64,000 nt of DNA, taken from the NCBI RefSeq assembly GCF_001571245.1, contig NZ_BCTK01000001.1:744001-808000 (forward strand), read 5' to 3'. The position numbers and the translations under genes were made by a program. Numbering within the stretch: the first letter of the stretch is position 1; every line of letters begins with the position of its first letter. The notes beneath the pieces were generated by a model, which worked only from the letters and a program-made list of their open reading frames with translations, was not told the DNA's origin and ran no database searches. This document shows positions 42,500-51,558 of this stretch, in pieces. Source of the DNA: Achromobacter piechaudii NBRC 102461. GTDB lineage: Bacteria; Pseudomonadota; Gammaproteobacteria; Burkholderiales; Burkholderiaceae_B.

Positions 42500-43662
42500 G
42501 CCAAGACGGCGCTTCGGGCGGGCAAGGCGGGCGTGCTGGCGGGCCGCTCGCCCTCGTAGGCCTGGGCCACCTTGCGGTGAAAGTGGACGATGCCGTGTTC
42601 GCTGATGCCGCTGCGCTGGCGATCAACCATGATGCGGCCCTGTCCGCGATACCCGCGCGAGCGCATTCCCTTTTGCACGCTCTCGACCAGACGCAGGTCT
42701 TCGGGGCGGAACACGTCGCGGTACCACTCGACCAGCTTTTGTTGGTCTTCGGTCAGTTCCTTGTTCAGGAAGTAGATGTCGTAGTGCTGGAGCGTGACGT
42801 CGGCGCTGGCCGGGAATTCATAGATGACGGTCATGAAGTCCGGGCCGGGCGGCACGTTGAACATCGTGCACGGCCAGGCCCAGAAGCCGGCGAAGCTGGG
42901 GTCTTTCACCGAGGCGTCTACCTTGAAGGATTTTTCCGACGAGCGCGCCAGCCCCATCTGTAGCGTCCAGTTGCCGTGCATCGTATGGGTGTAGTGCTCG
43001 ACCTGGACCGAGTCGGCGAAGCTGGGGTGCACCGGCCCGCAGTGGTAGCACTCAAGGTAGTTGTCGACGATCAGTTTCCAGTTGGCGGGAGTCTGCGTGA
43101 CGAAGCGGGCGCCCAGGTGCAGTTGGTCGATCACCGGACAGGCGGCGCGCAAGCGGGCTTCAAGGCCGGGAAGCTGGTCTTGGATGGGCGCGGCGTCCGG
43201 GTCCATGTTGATGAAGACGAAGCCGCCGTATTCCACGGCCTGGATGGGGACCAGCGTGGCGCTGTTTTTGTCGAAGTTGGGCACGTTGTCGCAGTTGCGC
43301 GCGTAGGCCAGTTCGCCGTCCAGCTTGAATGTCCAGGCGTGGTACGGACAGGTGATGACGTTCTTGGCGCGCCCGCTGCCTTGCAGCAGTTGATGGCCGC
43401 GATGCGGGCAGACGTTGTAGAACGCGCGCAGCACGCCTTCGCGGTCGCGCAGCACGACGATGCTTTCGCCGATGATGTCGCGCGTGACGTAATCATTGGG
43501 TTCGGCCAGCTCGCTGCGGTGGGCCACGCAGAGCCATTGCCTGGCGAAAACCTGTTCCTTCTCGAAGTCGAACACCGATTGCCGGGTGTAGTACGCGGCT
43601 GGCAGGGTCCAGGCGTTTTCGTCGTCGGCGCAGAAATCGGCGGGCAGCTTGAGGTCATTCAT
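42496..43662 (-). CDS. Rieske oxygenase of the carnitine/quaternary-amine type (CntA/YeaW-like)
   Basis: 388 residues. Rieske ligands are CPH (Cys85, His87) and CPYH (Cys105, His108). The mononuclear iron site has His207 and His212 in NYLECYHCGPVH, with Asp322 later. The bridging residue is Glu204, as in CntA (Glu205), where most ring-hydroxylating oxygenases have Asp; this marks the quaternary-ammonium group of Rieske oxygenases. The reaction is likely oxidative C-N cleavage of carnitine, gamma-butyrobetaine, choline or glycine betaine-like compounds, but the exact substrate is not fixed. It is coupled to the reductase gene and preceded by a BCCT transporter. Confidence 0.86.
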   Translation of the reverse strand: MNDLKLPADFCADDENAWTLPAAYYTRQSVFDFEKEQVFARQWLCVAHRSELAEPNDYVTRDIIGESIVVLRDREGVLRAFYNVCPHRGHQLLQGSGRAKNVITCPYHAWTFKLDGELAYARNCDNVPNFDKNSATLVPIQAVEYGGFVFINMDPDAAPIQDQLPGLEARLRAACPVIDQLHLGARFVTQTPANWKLIVDNYLECYHCGPVHPSFADSVQVEHYTHTMHGNWTLQMGLARSSEKSFKVDASVKDPSFAGFWAWPCTMFNVPPGPDFMTVIYEFPASADVTLQHYDIYFLNKELTEDQQKLVEWYRDVFRPEDLRLVESVQKGMRSRGYRGQGRIMVDRQRSGISEHGIVHFHRKVAQAYEGERPASTPALPARSAVLA

Positions 43663-43725
43663 GGTCTTCTCCCTGATGATTTTTTTATGTTTAAGCGTTG
43701 ATGCGTGGTGATGGGGGCGGCGTTA

Positions 43726-45330
43726 TTAGCCGTTGGCCGGCTGTTCCTGCGGCCTTTCCAACGGCTGCGCGGCGATGGAACCAGGCTGCGGCGGCGCGCC
43801 CGATTCAATCAGGTGCGCGGGCACGGGGCCGAAATCCTGCAACAGCCAACGGGCGAGGCCGAACAGCTTGATGGCCAGGATGAACAGGAACGGGATGGCG
43901 GTCAGCACCACGGCCGTCTTCATGGTTTCCAGCGACGCGCGGGTAAACAGCATGGCCAGCGGCACCAGCGTCAGCGCCACGCACCAGAAGACGCGGCTGG
44001 TGGGCGACGGGTCTTGCCCTTCGGCCAGATTGCGGGTTGTGGTGGCGGCCACGGCGTAGGCCACCGCGTCGACGTGTGCGGCAAGGAATACCAGCATGGT
44101 CGCCAGGTACATGGCCAGGAACAACTGGCCAGCCGGCAGCGCGCTCAACAGCATTTCCACGGCGGTTTCGCCGCCTTGTTCTTTCAGGATGCGGGGCACG
44201 TCGATGTTGCCCGACAGGAATTGGTGCATGGCATAGCTTTCCAGCACGCCGAAGAAGAACCAGCATCCGACGCTGCCGCCCAGCAGCAGCGCATAGATGA
44301 CGTCCTTGATCTTGCGGCCCTTGGAGACGCGGGCCACGAACATGGCCACGCCCGGCGAGTAGGACACCCACCACAGCCAATAGAACACCGTCCAGCCCCG
44401 GGTGAATGCGCCATCGCCCGCGGGGTCGGTAAAGAGGCTCATGCGGACGTAGTTTTGCAGCATGAGGCCCAGGCCGTTGACGATGTTGTTGCCCAGGAAA
44501 AGCGTGGGGCCGACCACGAACACGACGGCCGCCAGCAGCAACGCGCCCCAACAGACCATGTGGCTCAGGCGCTTCATGCCGCTGTCGATGCCGATGTAGG
44601 CGCTGGCCGAGAACAGCACCGACACGCCGACGATGACGATGACCTGCATGGTGAAGGTGTCGGGCGTGCCGATCAGGCTGGACAGGCCGCGCGTGAACGT
44701 CGATGCCGTGAGCGCGATGGAGACCGTCAGCGCGCCGAACATGGTCAACAGGAAGATCAGGTCCACCGCCCGGCCGACCGGGCCGCTGGCGCGCATGCCG
44801 GTGATGGCTTCGATGATCGATGCCAGATTCAGCCCTTTGTTTTTACGCACGTGGAAGTGATAGGCCATTGCCAGGGACGGCAGCGCATAGACGGCCCAGG
44901 CGCTCAAGCCCCAGTGAAAGAACGAATAGCTGATGCTGTGTTCCAGTGCGTCCCGCGAGCCGACGGGGATGTTCAAGCCCGGCGAGTCGTAGTAGTAGGC
45001 CCATTCCATCACCCCCCAGTAGAGGGTGGACGAGCCCATGCCGGCGCAGATGAACATGAAGACCCAGGACAGCGTGCCGTATTCCGGTTTGCCATCGCCC
45101 AGCCGCACGTGCCCGTATTTGCTGAACGCCAGCCCGATACAGGCGATGACGCAGCCGAAGACGAACACCTGGATCAGCGCGCCGAACGAACGCGTGGACC
45201 ATTCGAACAATTGGGTTGCGGTGGTGGCGGCCAGTTCCGGCCAGCGCACCATGGCGATGACGGTGGCCAGCACGGCGGCGAGCGTGCATAGGGTCAGGAA
45301 CCCGTCGCGGCGCGGCGCGGATTTTTTCAC
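43726..45330 (-). CDS. BCCT-family quaternary-ammonium transporter
   Basis: 534 residues with twelve predicted membrane helices. Family tryptophan motifs are present in [18 protein letters not shown] and in [20 protein letters not shown]. It imports betaine, carnitine or choline. The start is set at the GTG at 45330 because GGAGGAG lies seven bases upstream; the longer frame to 45360 has no ribosome site. It is the first gene of the transporter-oxygenase-reductase unit and divergent from the XRE-PAS regulator, with palindromic sites between. Confidence 0.92.
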   Translation of the reverse strand: MKKSAPRRDGFLTLCTLAAVLATVIAMVRWPELAATTATQLFEWSTRSFGALIQVFVFGCVIACIGLAFSKYGHVRLGDGKPEYGTLSWVFMFICAGMGSSTLYWGVMEWAYYYDSPGLNIPVGSRDALEHSISYSFFHWGLSAWAVYALPSLAMAYHFHVRKNKGLNLASIIEAITGMRASGPVGRAVDLIFLLTMFGALTVSIALTASTFTRGLSSLIGTPDTFTMQVIVIVGVSVLFSASAYIGIDSGMKRLSHMVCWGALLLAAVVFVVGPTLFLGNNIVNGLGLMLQNYVRMSLFTDPAGDGAFTRGWTVFYWLWWVSYSPGVAMFVARVSKGRKIKDVIYALLLGGSVGCWFFFGVLESYAMHQFLSGNIDVPRILKEQGGETAVEMLLSALPAGQLFLAMYLATMLVFLAAHVDAVAYAVAATTTRNLAEGQDPSPTSRVFWCVALTLVPLAMLFTRASLETMKTAVVLTAIPFLFILAIKLFGLARWLLQDFGPVPAHLIESGAPPQPGSIAAQPLERPQEQPANG

Positions 45331-45445
45331 GTTGGTCTCCTCCGATGCGTCGTCGCGCACGGTGTTGTTTTGCGAACCGGGGTGGGGCTGCTGGCGGATG
45401 GCGTCAACGCGCCGGCTTGTTGTTCCGCTCGTCTTCTTGTATTTT

Positions 45446-45479
45446 GTTAACTGCTAGTTAACGTCAACTAATAATTAAC
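45446..45479. promoter_or_regulatory. Tandem palindromes between the BCCT gene and the XRE-PAS regulator
   Basis: GTTAACTGCTAGTTAAC (45446-45462) is a perfect inverted repeat of 7-base arms, followed directly by a degenerate second copy at 45463-45479. The AT-rich sites lie in the 249-base divergent region and are good candidates for the operator of the XRE-PAS protein. Confidence 0.72.
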
Positions 45480-45579
45480 AAAAACTGTAGGCAATATCGC
45501 GCCGGGCGACAAGCACCCCCTGTCAATTGTTACGGGGGTGAAACGTAAGGCCCGGTCCTGTCGTTGCCGTACCCACGCC

Positions 45580-46581
45580 ATGATCGAAGACAGCTTTGCA
45601 TTCCGCTTGAAAGAGCTGCTTGAACACAAGCAGCTCTCGTTACAGACCGTGGCGAGCGCGCTCGATGTGTCGCGCCCGGCGGTGCACAAATGGACGAAAG
45701 GCGGCGAGATCGACTACCCGAAGCTGCGCCGGCTGGCCGCGTTCCTGGACGTGAACTGGATCTGGCTGCGCTATGGCGAAGACGCGCGGCAAGCAGCGGC
45801 GCAAGCGACAAGCGTGGTCGAGATTCCCATGACGGACATGCGCCGCCGCTACATCGCCGACATGATGGAAAGCGAAGCGCGCATGAAGCTGGCGCAGGAG
45901 GGGGCGCGCATCGTGACGTGGGAATGGAACCTGATCACGGACGCCGTGACCTACTCGTCCAACGTCGAAGCGGTGTACGGCTGGCGCATCGTCAGCAACG
46001 AGAGCTTCTGGAAGCATGTGCATGTCGACGACGTGCCCATGATGCAAGCCATCTACGAAGACTCGCTGCGCACCGGCAAGCCGCACGAATTCGATTTCCG
46101 CTTGATTCAGCCGGACGGCACGCTGCGCTGGATTTCTTCCCGCGCCACGCCCGTGCGCGATTTCGATGCGCGCATGGTCAAGGTGGTCGGCATCAGCATG
46201 GACAACACCGCGCGCAAGCTGGCCGAGGAATCGCTACGGGACCAGCAGGCGCGGTTCGAGGCGGTCATTGAACTGGCCTCGCACGGCATGGCGCTGCTGG
46301 ATGCGAACCTGCGCTGCGAATCGGCCAATGCGGCGCTGGCGGACATGCTGGGTTGCTCGAAAACCGACTTGCTTGGAGACGGGTTGCTGACGATGTTTGC
46401 CGATGGTGGCGCGCGTCTGCGAAAAATGCGCAGTGGTCGGGCCAGCGCCGCATTCACCGCCCGGCTGCGTAGTCAGGACGCGAGCCCGATCAGCGTGCAG
46501 GTGCGCGCCGTGCTGACGCGTGGCCAGCAGGGCGAGGCGAGTTATTACGCGCTGGAAATACAGGCAGCGCCTGCCGGGTAG
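45580..46581 (+). CDS. XRE helix-turn-helix regulator with PAS sensor domains
   Basis: 333 residues from the ATG at 45580. The N-terminal HTH is SFAFRLKELLEHKQLSLQTVASALDVSRPAVHKW. Residues ~100-210 form a PAS domain of the PAS_3 type (WEWNLITDAVTYS, then FDFRLIQPDGTLRWISSRATPV), followed by a second PAS-like region from ~220. There is no histidine kinase or GGDEF output, so it should bind DNA directly in response to a small molecule or redox signal. It is divergent from the BCCT-oxygenase genes. Confidence 0.85.
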   Translation: MIEDSFAFRLKELLEHKQLSLQTVASALDVSRPAVHKWTKGGEIDYPKLRRLAAFLDVNWIWLRYGEDARQAAAQATSVVEIPMTDMRRRYIADMMESEARMKLAQEGARIVTWEWNLITDAVTYSSNVEAVYGWRIVSNESFWKHVHVDDVPMMQAIYEDSLRTGKPHEFDFRLIQPDGTLRWISSRATPVRDFDARMVKVVGISMDNTARKLAEESLRDQQARFEAVIELASHGMALLDANLRCESANAALADMLGCSKTDLLGDGLLTMFADGGARLRKMRSGRASAAFTARLRSQDASPISVQVRAVLTRGQQGEASYYALEIQAAPAG

Positions 46582-46606
46582 CCGCTGGCGGGCATACCCG
46601 CTCGCG

Positions 46607-47206
46607 TCAGAACAGGTTCAACTCCCGCGCCACCCATAGCGCCAGGCCCACGGCGATGCCGATCAGCAGCGAGCGGCGCAGACCGCCGCTCTTGGGCACC
46701 GCGCCGGGGGAGACGGCGGGGTCGGCATTCAGGCGTTCCGGCGCGGCCGTTATCACCGGCTTGCCCGACCGGGCAGGCGAGGCCGCCACGGCCTCACGTC
46801 CGCCCTCGTCGGTTTCAATCGTGAACGCAGGTTTGCCGCTGCGCGCATCCGATACGCCGGCCGAATCCTGCATCGACACGCCGGCGTTTTTGAGCATGTC
46901 CCACAAGCCTTTCATTCCTTCGCCGTCGCGCAGTGCTTCGATGCGTTCGCGTCCGGCGCGAGGCACGTCGTCCAGGCTGTCGTAATGGCGGCCGTTGATC
47001 GTGACTGCGCCGTTGTCGATATCGACCTTGAAGGCTTCGCCGTTTTCAACGCCGGAGTAGCTCCATTTTTCCTGAACGGTGACCGAGTCCAGCTTGCCGT
47101 CCAGCAGCTCTTCGATGTTCGCGCGTTGTTCGGGAGTGAGGTCCGACGTGGAACTCCAGCTGCGTGTGGTCGTCGAACTTTTCCAGATCTTCGTCTTGTC
47201 GTTCAT
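46607..47206 (-). CDS. Tail-anchored hypothetical protein
   Basis: 199 residues from the ATG at 47206. The N-terminal part is soluble and polar (SDLTPEQRANIEELLDGK, then GRHYDSLDDVPRAGRERIEAL), the middle is a low-complexity Ser/Ala/Pro linker, and the last 20 residues (LLIGIAVGLALWVARELNLF) form one membrane helix at the extreme C-terminus. No family is recognised. Gene reality rests on open length, strand-consistent codon bias and a plausible start; it converges with the XRE-PAS gene across a small hairpin at 46588-46601. Confidence 0.6.
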   Translation of the reverse strand: MNDKTKIWKSSTTTRSWSSTSDLTPEQRANIEELLDGKLDSVTVQEKWSYSGVENGEAFKVDIDNGAVTINGRHYDSLDDVPRAGRERIEALRDGEGMKGLWDMLKNAGVSMQDSAGVSDARSGKPAFTIETDEGGREAVAASPARSGKPVITAAPERLNADPAVSPGAVPKSGGLRRSLLIGIAVGLALWVARELNLF

Positions 47207-47265
47207 GCCTGCCATCCGTGGTGTTCCAAGCGCGAAATATACAGAATTCATTCACCCAACTGTCA

Positions 47266-47291
47266 GAAAAGCCCGCTTTTGCGGGCTTCTT
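47266..47291. terminator. Terminator-like hairpin with no upstream gene
   Basis: AAGCCCGC/GCGGGCTT closes on a TTTT loop; an A-run precedes it and TTCTT follows, so it could work on either strand. No gene ends nearby. Confidence 0.6.
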
Positions 47292-47334
47292 ACATTGTCC
47301 TTAAAGCAAAAGACTTTTCCATGTCAAGAATTTT

Positions 47335-47365
47335 GATCTGATCTGGTCAGATGAGCGGATCAGAT
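47335..47365. promoter_or_regulatory. Nested palindromes, possible operator of the dehydrogenase operon
   Basis: ATCTGGTCAGAT (47341-47352) is a perfect palindrome. ATCTGATC (47336-47343) and GATCAGAT (47358-47365) form an outer pair. TGGTCA-type sites are common for FadR/GntR-family regulators, but no such gene is adjacent. Confidence 0.5.
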
Positions 47366-47533
47366 GCGTGAATGGGCGCATAATGCAACACCTTCTCTTG
47401 TGTCCCTAATGAAGAGATGGTTCAGCTTTTTCAGTAAGTACAGAGCGTGTTGTCACTAGCTCGGCAGTTCGTGTTTCCAGGGTTCATGTTCGGTTGCGCG
47501 CTAGGACAACTTGGAATATTCACGGAGATGTCT

Positions 47534-48247
47534 ATGACAGATGATGCAAAGCCGCGTCGTCGGTTTCTTCAGGCGTTGGCGATCGTGCCAGCGTCGACAT
47601 TGGCGGTTGGTGCACTGACCACCGGCTGTACCAACGCTGCGGACAGCAAGACCGCCGCGCCCGCCAAGCCCTACGAGCCCACCTATTTCACCAAGCCCGA
47701 ATGGGACTTCATCGTTGCCTCGGTGGATCATCTGATCCCCGCCGACCAATATGGTCCGGGCGCGATCGAAGCGGGTGTGCCCGAGTTCATCGACCGTCAA
47801 ATGGAAACGCCGTTCGGCCACGGCAAGCTCTGGTACATGCAAGGCCCGTTCCATACGGACCAGGCGCCTGAACTGGGTTATCAGTTGAGCCAGAATCCGC
47901 GCGAGGTCTATCGCCACGGCATCCAGGCCTGCAACGACTGGTGCGTCAAGACGCACGGCAAGGTGTACGCCGAACTGGACAAGCCCCTGCAAGAGCAGAT
48001 CCTGAAGGACCTGCAAGGCGGCAAGATCAAGTTCGAGACCGTTCCCGCCACGACATTCTTCAGCTTCCTGCTGGCCAACACCAAAGAAGGTTTCTTTGCC
48101 GATCCGATCTACGGCGGCAACAAGAACATGGTGGGCTGGAAGATGGTGGGCTTTCCCGGCGCGCGCGCCGACTATATGGACTGGGCCGATCAGCCCAACG
48201 TCAAGTACCCCTATGGCCCCGTGTCGATCTCTGGGGAGAAGGGTTAA
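47534..48247 (+). CDS. Gluconate 2-dehydrogenase subunit 3 family protein (Tat signal)
   Basis: 237 residues from the ATG at 47534, which has GGAG six bases upstream; the ATG two codons earlier abuts it. The N-terminus MTDDAKPRRRFLQALAIVPASTLAV is partly a twin-arginine signal. It contains the subunit-3 hallmark WDFIVASVDHLIPADQYGPGAIEAGVPEFIDRQ in two pieces. It is needed for export or stability of the flavoprotein partner. It begins a three-gene operon with two bases to the next start. Confidence 0.9.
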   Translation: MTDDAKPRRRFLQALAIVPASTLAVGALTTGCTNAADSKTAAPAKPYEPTYFTKPEWDFIVASVDHLIPADQYGPGAIEAGVPEFIDRQMETPFGHGKLWYMQGPFHTDQAPELGYQLSQNPREVYRHGIQACNDWCVKTHGKVYAELDKPLQEQILKDLQGGKIKFETVPATTFFSFLLANTKEGFFADPIYGGNKNMVGWKMVGFPGARADYMDWADQPNVKYPYGPVSISGEKG

Positions 48248-48249
48248 TC

Positions 48250-50025
48250 ATGGCAATCAAAAAAGACAAAGTCGACGCAGTGCTGGTCGGGTTCGGCTGG
48301 ACGGGCGCAATCCTGGGCCAGGAGCTGACCGAGGCCGGCCTGCAAGTGTTGGCGCTGGAACGCGGCGCCATGCAGGACACGCCGAAGGACGCCGAATACC
48401 CCAAGGTGATCGATGAGCTGGCCTACTCGGTGCGCGGCAAGCTGTTCCAGGACCTGTCCAAGGAAACCGTGACGATCCGCCATGGCGTGGACGACGTGGC
48501 CGTGCCGTATCGGCAGAACGGTTCGTTCCTGCTGGGCACGGGCGTGGGCGGCGCGGGCTTTCACTGGAACGGCATGCACTACCGCGTGCTGCCCGAAGAG
48601 CTGGAACTGCGCACGCGCTACGAGACGCGCTACGGCAAGAAATTCATTCCGGAAGGCATGACCATCCAGGACTTCGGCGTGACCTACGACGAACTGGAAC
48701 CGTACTTCTCCAAGTTCGAATACGTATGCGGCACGTCGGGCAAGGCCGGCAACCTGAACGGCAAGATCGTTGAAGGCGGCAACCCGCTGGAAGGCAAGCG
48801 CAGCAAGGAATTCCCGCTGCCGCCGCTGACCACCACTTACGGCGCGCAGTTGTTCGAGAAGGCCGCGCGCGAAGTGGGCTTCAACCCGTATCCCGCGCCC
48901 GCCGCCAACGCGTCCGGCCCGTATACGAACCCGTATGGCGTGCGCCTGGGCCCCTGTAATTTTTGCGGCTTCTGCGAAAACTACGGCTGCTACATGTATT
49001 CCAAGGCATCGCCGCAGACGACGATCCTGCCGGTGCTGCTGAAAAAGCCGAACTTCGAGCTGCGCACGCATTCGCAGGTCATCAAGGTCAACCTGGATTC
49101 GACCGGCAAGAAGGCCATCGGCGTCACGTATATCGACGCCCAGGGCAATGAAGTCGACCAGCCGGCCGACCTGGTGATCCTGTCGGCCTACCAGATGCAC
49201 AACGTGCGCCTGCTGCTGCTCTCGGGCATCGGCAAGCCGTATGACCCCAAGACGAACGAAGGTGTGGTGGGCAAGAACTACGCCTACCAGATGAACGGCG
49301 CGGTCAACGTGCTGCTGCCCAAGGGCACGCAACTGAACCCCTTCGTGGGCACGGGCGCGGGCGGCGTGGGCATGGACGATCTGAACGGCGACCAATTCGA
49401 TCACGGCCCGCTGGGTTTCGTGGGCGGCGCCAGCATCCGCCACGTGCGCTACGGCGGCCGTCCCATCAAGCAGACGCCGACCACGCCGGGCACGCCGTCG
49501 TGGGGCACGGCCTGGAAGGCCGGCGTGCAGGATGCGTACCAACGCTTCATGACGATCGGCATTTCCGGGTCGGTCATGTCCTACCGCGACGCCTACCTGT
49601 CGCTGGACCCGACCTACAAGGACGCCTACGGTCAGCCGCTGTTGCGCATGACGTTCGACTGGCACGACAACGAATTCGACATGCTGGGCTACATGGGCAA
49701 GCGCATGGAGACCGTCGCCAAGGCCATGAACCCCGAAAAGCACTTCGTGGCGGTGCGCAAGAAGGGCGCCCACTACGACACCCGCGTGTATCAAAGCACG
49801 CACAACACGGGTGGCGCGATCATGGGCTCGAACCCCAAGGAAAGCGTGGTCAACAAGTACCTGCAAAGCTGGGATGTGCCGAACGTGTTCGTGATGGGCG
49901 CCTGCGTGTTCCCGCAGAACATGGGTTACAACCCGACCGGGCTGGTGGGCGCCTTGGCCTATTGGGCCGCGCAGGCGATCCGCGATCAGTACCTGAAGAA
50001 CCCCGGCCCGCTGGTCCAGGCTTAA
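48250..50025 (+). CDS. GMC-family flavoprotein dehydrogenase subunit (gluconate/sugar-alcohol type)
   Basis: 591 residues from the ATG at 48250 with GGAGAAGG upstream. The FAD site VDAVLVGFGWTGAILGQELT and ALERG follow the start; FLLGTGVGGAGFHWNGMHYRV is the flavin-attachment region. A cysteine-rich segment LGPCNFCGFCENYGCYMYSKA resembles an Fe-S motif found in the large subunits of gluconate, fructose and sorbitol dehydrogenases. Catalytic His-Asn are in THNTGGAIMGSNPK and the final GALAYWAAQAI. It oxidises a sugar acid or polyol in the periplasm, giving electrons to the cytochrome c subunit. The true substrate cannot be told from sequence. Confidence 0.92.
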   Translation: MAIKKDKVDAVLVGFGWTGAILGQELTEAGLQVLALERGAMQDTPKDAEYPKVIDELAYSVRGKLFQDLSKETVTIRHGVDDVAVPYRQNGSFLLGTGVGGAGFHWNGMHYRVLPEELELRTRYETRYGKKFIPEGMTIQDFGVTYDELEPYFSKFEYVCGTSGKAGNLNGKIVEGGNPLEGKRSKEFPLPPLTTTYGAQLFEKAAREVGFNPYPAPAANASGPYTNPYGVRLGPCNFCGFCENYGCYMYSKASPQTTILPVLLKKPNFELRTHSQVIKVNLDSTGKKAIGVTYIDAQGNEVDQPADLVILSAYQMHNVRLLLLSGIGKPYDPKTNEGVVGKNYAYQMNGAVNVLLPKGTQLNPFVGTGAGGVGMDDLNGDQFDHGPLGFVGGASIRHVRYGGRPIKQTPTTPGTPSWGTAWKAGVQDAYQRFMTIGISGSVMSYRDAYLSLDPTYKDAYGQPLLRMTFDWHDNEFDMLGYMGKRMETVAKAMNPEKHFVAVRKKGAHYDTRVYQSTHNTGGAIMGSNPKESVVNKYLQSWDVPNVFVMGACVFPQNMGYNPTGLVGALAYWAAQAIRDQYLKNPGPLVQA

Positions 50026-50037
50026 GGAGACGGAACA

Positions 50038-51351
50038 ATGTTCAAGCAAACCATTGTTGCGGCCTTCTCGGCCCTGGTCGCCAGCGCCGCCTTCGCGGCC
50101 GACGGCACGCCGGCCTCGACCGACGCGCAGATGATCAAGCAGGGCGAATACCTGTCGCGCGCCGGCGACTGTATCGCCTGCCACACGGCCAGGGGCGGCA
50201 AGCCCTTTGCCGGCGGCCTGGGCATCGAGTCGCCGCTGGGCACGATCTATTCGACCAACATCACGCCCGACAAAGACACCGGCATCGGCAACTACACGTA
50301 CGAGGACTTCGACCAGGCCGTGCGCCATGGCAAGGCCAAGGACGGGCATTCGCTGTATCCGGCCATGCCGTACACGGCTTACGCCAAGGTCACGCCCGAC
50401 GATGTGAAGGCGCTGTACGCGTACTTCATGCACGGGGTCGAACCGGTCAAGCAGCAGAACAAGGACACGGATATTTCGTGGCCGATGTCGATGCGCTGGC
50501 CGCTGACCGTGTGGCGCTGGATGTTCGCGCCGGACGTCGTGAACGGCCCGGCCGCCAGCGACCTGAAGGGCGCAGACCGCGCCGCGCTGCTGCGTGGCCA
50601 ATACCTGGTCGAAGGGCTGGGGCATTGCAGCACCTGCCATACCCCGCGCGGCTTTGCCTTGCAGGAAAAGGCGTTGAGCGACGCGGACGGCTCGGCCTTC
50701 CTGTCGGGCGGCGTGGTGGAAGGCTGGCTGGCCAAGAACCTGCGCGGCGATATGGTGGATGGCCTGGGCGGCTGGACCAAGGAAGACATCGCCGTCTTCC
50801 TGAAGTCGGGACGCAACGGCCATTCGGCGGCCTTCGGCGGCATGGCGCAGGTGGTCGAGGACAGCACGCAGCATTTGTCCGATGACGACCTGAACGCCAT
50901 CGCGGTGTACCTGAAGAGCCTGCCGCCGGTGAACAAGGATGCCACCAAGCCTTTGGCCTATGACGAGACCGTGGCGCAAGCGCTGCGTACCGGCAAGGAC
51001 AAGGGCGACGGCGCCATGGCCTTCCTGAACAACTGCGCGGCCTGCCATCGCAGCACCGGCAAGGGCTACACGGAAACGTTCCCGCAGTTGGCGCTCAGTT
51101 CGACGGTGAACTCGGCGGACCCGACGTCGCTGATCCACATCGTGCTGAAAGGCGCGCAGATGCCGGGCACGACGGCAGCGCCGACCGCCTACGCCATGCC
51201 CGGCTTTGACTGGCGCATGACGGACAAGGAAGTCGCCGACGTGGTGAGCTTCGTGCGGTCGAGCTGGGGCAACAAGGGGACGGCGGTCAGCGCGGCCGAC
51301 GTGGCCAAGGTCCGCAAGGACGTGGGCGCGGCGGCGCAACCGGCGCGTTAA
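50038..51351 (+). CDS. Triheme cytochrome c subunit of the membrane dehydrogenase
   Basis: 437 residues. A signal peptide (MFKQTIVAAFSALVASAAFA-AD) precedes three heme c motifs: CIACH (~residue 45), CSTCH (~residue 198) and CAACH (~residue 333), each with a downstream Met candidate. It accepts electrons from the GMC subunit and passes them to ubiquinone or an oxidase, as in gluconate and alcohol dehydrogenase cytochrome subunits. GGAG is upstream of the ATG. It is the third gene of the operon, 12 bases after the flavoprotein stop. Confidence 0.94.
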   Translation: MFKQTIVAAFSALVASAAFAADGTPASTDAQMIKQGEYLSRAGDCIACHTARGGKPFAGGLGIESPLGTIYSTNITPDKDTGIGNYTYEDFDQAVRHGKAKDGHSLYPAMPYTAYAKVTPDDVKALYAYFMHGVEPVKQQNKDTDISWPMSMRWPLTVWRWMFAPDVVNGPAASDLKGADRAALLRGQYLVEGLGHCSTCHTPRGFALQEKALSDADGSAFLSGGVVEGWLAKNLRGDMVDGLGGWTKEDIAVFLKSGRNGHSAAFGGMAQVVEDSTQHLSDDDLNAIAVYLKSLPPVNKDATKPLAYDETVAQALRTGKDKGDGAMAFLNNCAACHRSTGKGYTETFPQLALSSTVNSADPTSLIHIVLKGAQMPGTTAAPTAYAMPGFDWRMTDKEVADVVSFVRSSWGNKGTAVSAADVAKVRKDVGAAAQPAR

Positions 51352-51496
51352 GCCGGTACGCCCAGGGGCGGCCATTGACAAGGAAGCGCACCAAGCGCAA
51401 CCTCTTGTCCGTGCGCCTGCCCCTGACCCCTTACTCCGTGATTATTTCCCGCCTTGTCACCAAGGTGGGGTAGCGCGCATCGGTTCATCGCGACAC

Positions 51497-51519
51497 AAAC
51501 CCGCCTCGGCGGGTTTTTT
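51497..51519 (+). terminator. Intrinsic terminator after the dehydrogenase operon
   Basis: AAACCCGCC/GGCGGGTTT with a T-run TTTTTTG immediately after. It lies in the 207-base gap before the kinase gene; the rest of that gap (51352-51496) holds no gene I can support. Confidence 0.85.
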
Positions 51520-51558
51520 GTTGGCTCGCCAGGCACACGCTTTCCAGGAGAGCCCTGC

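Larger units (their letters stand above)
47207..47533. other. Intergenic region upstream of the dehydrogenase operon
   Basis: Contains a terminator-like hairpin (47266-47291), nested palindromes (47335-47365) and CATAAT at 47379-47384. The hairpin is well away from any gene end, being 60 bases upstream of the tail-anchored gene and 250 bases before the dehydrogenase operon. No coding sequence is seen. Confidence 0.6.

Noticed and set aside
43705..45291. Long plus-strand open frame opposite the BCCT transporter
   Set aside because: The minus strand encodes a full BCCT protein; the plus frame is compositional noise.
51400..51490. Possible tRNA in the gap after the cytochrome gene
   Set aside because: CCTTG/CAAGG pairs can be drawn, but no T-arm, anticodon or acceptor stem is consistent.
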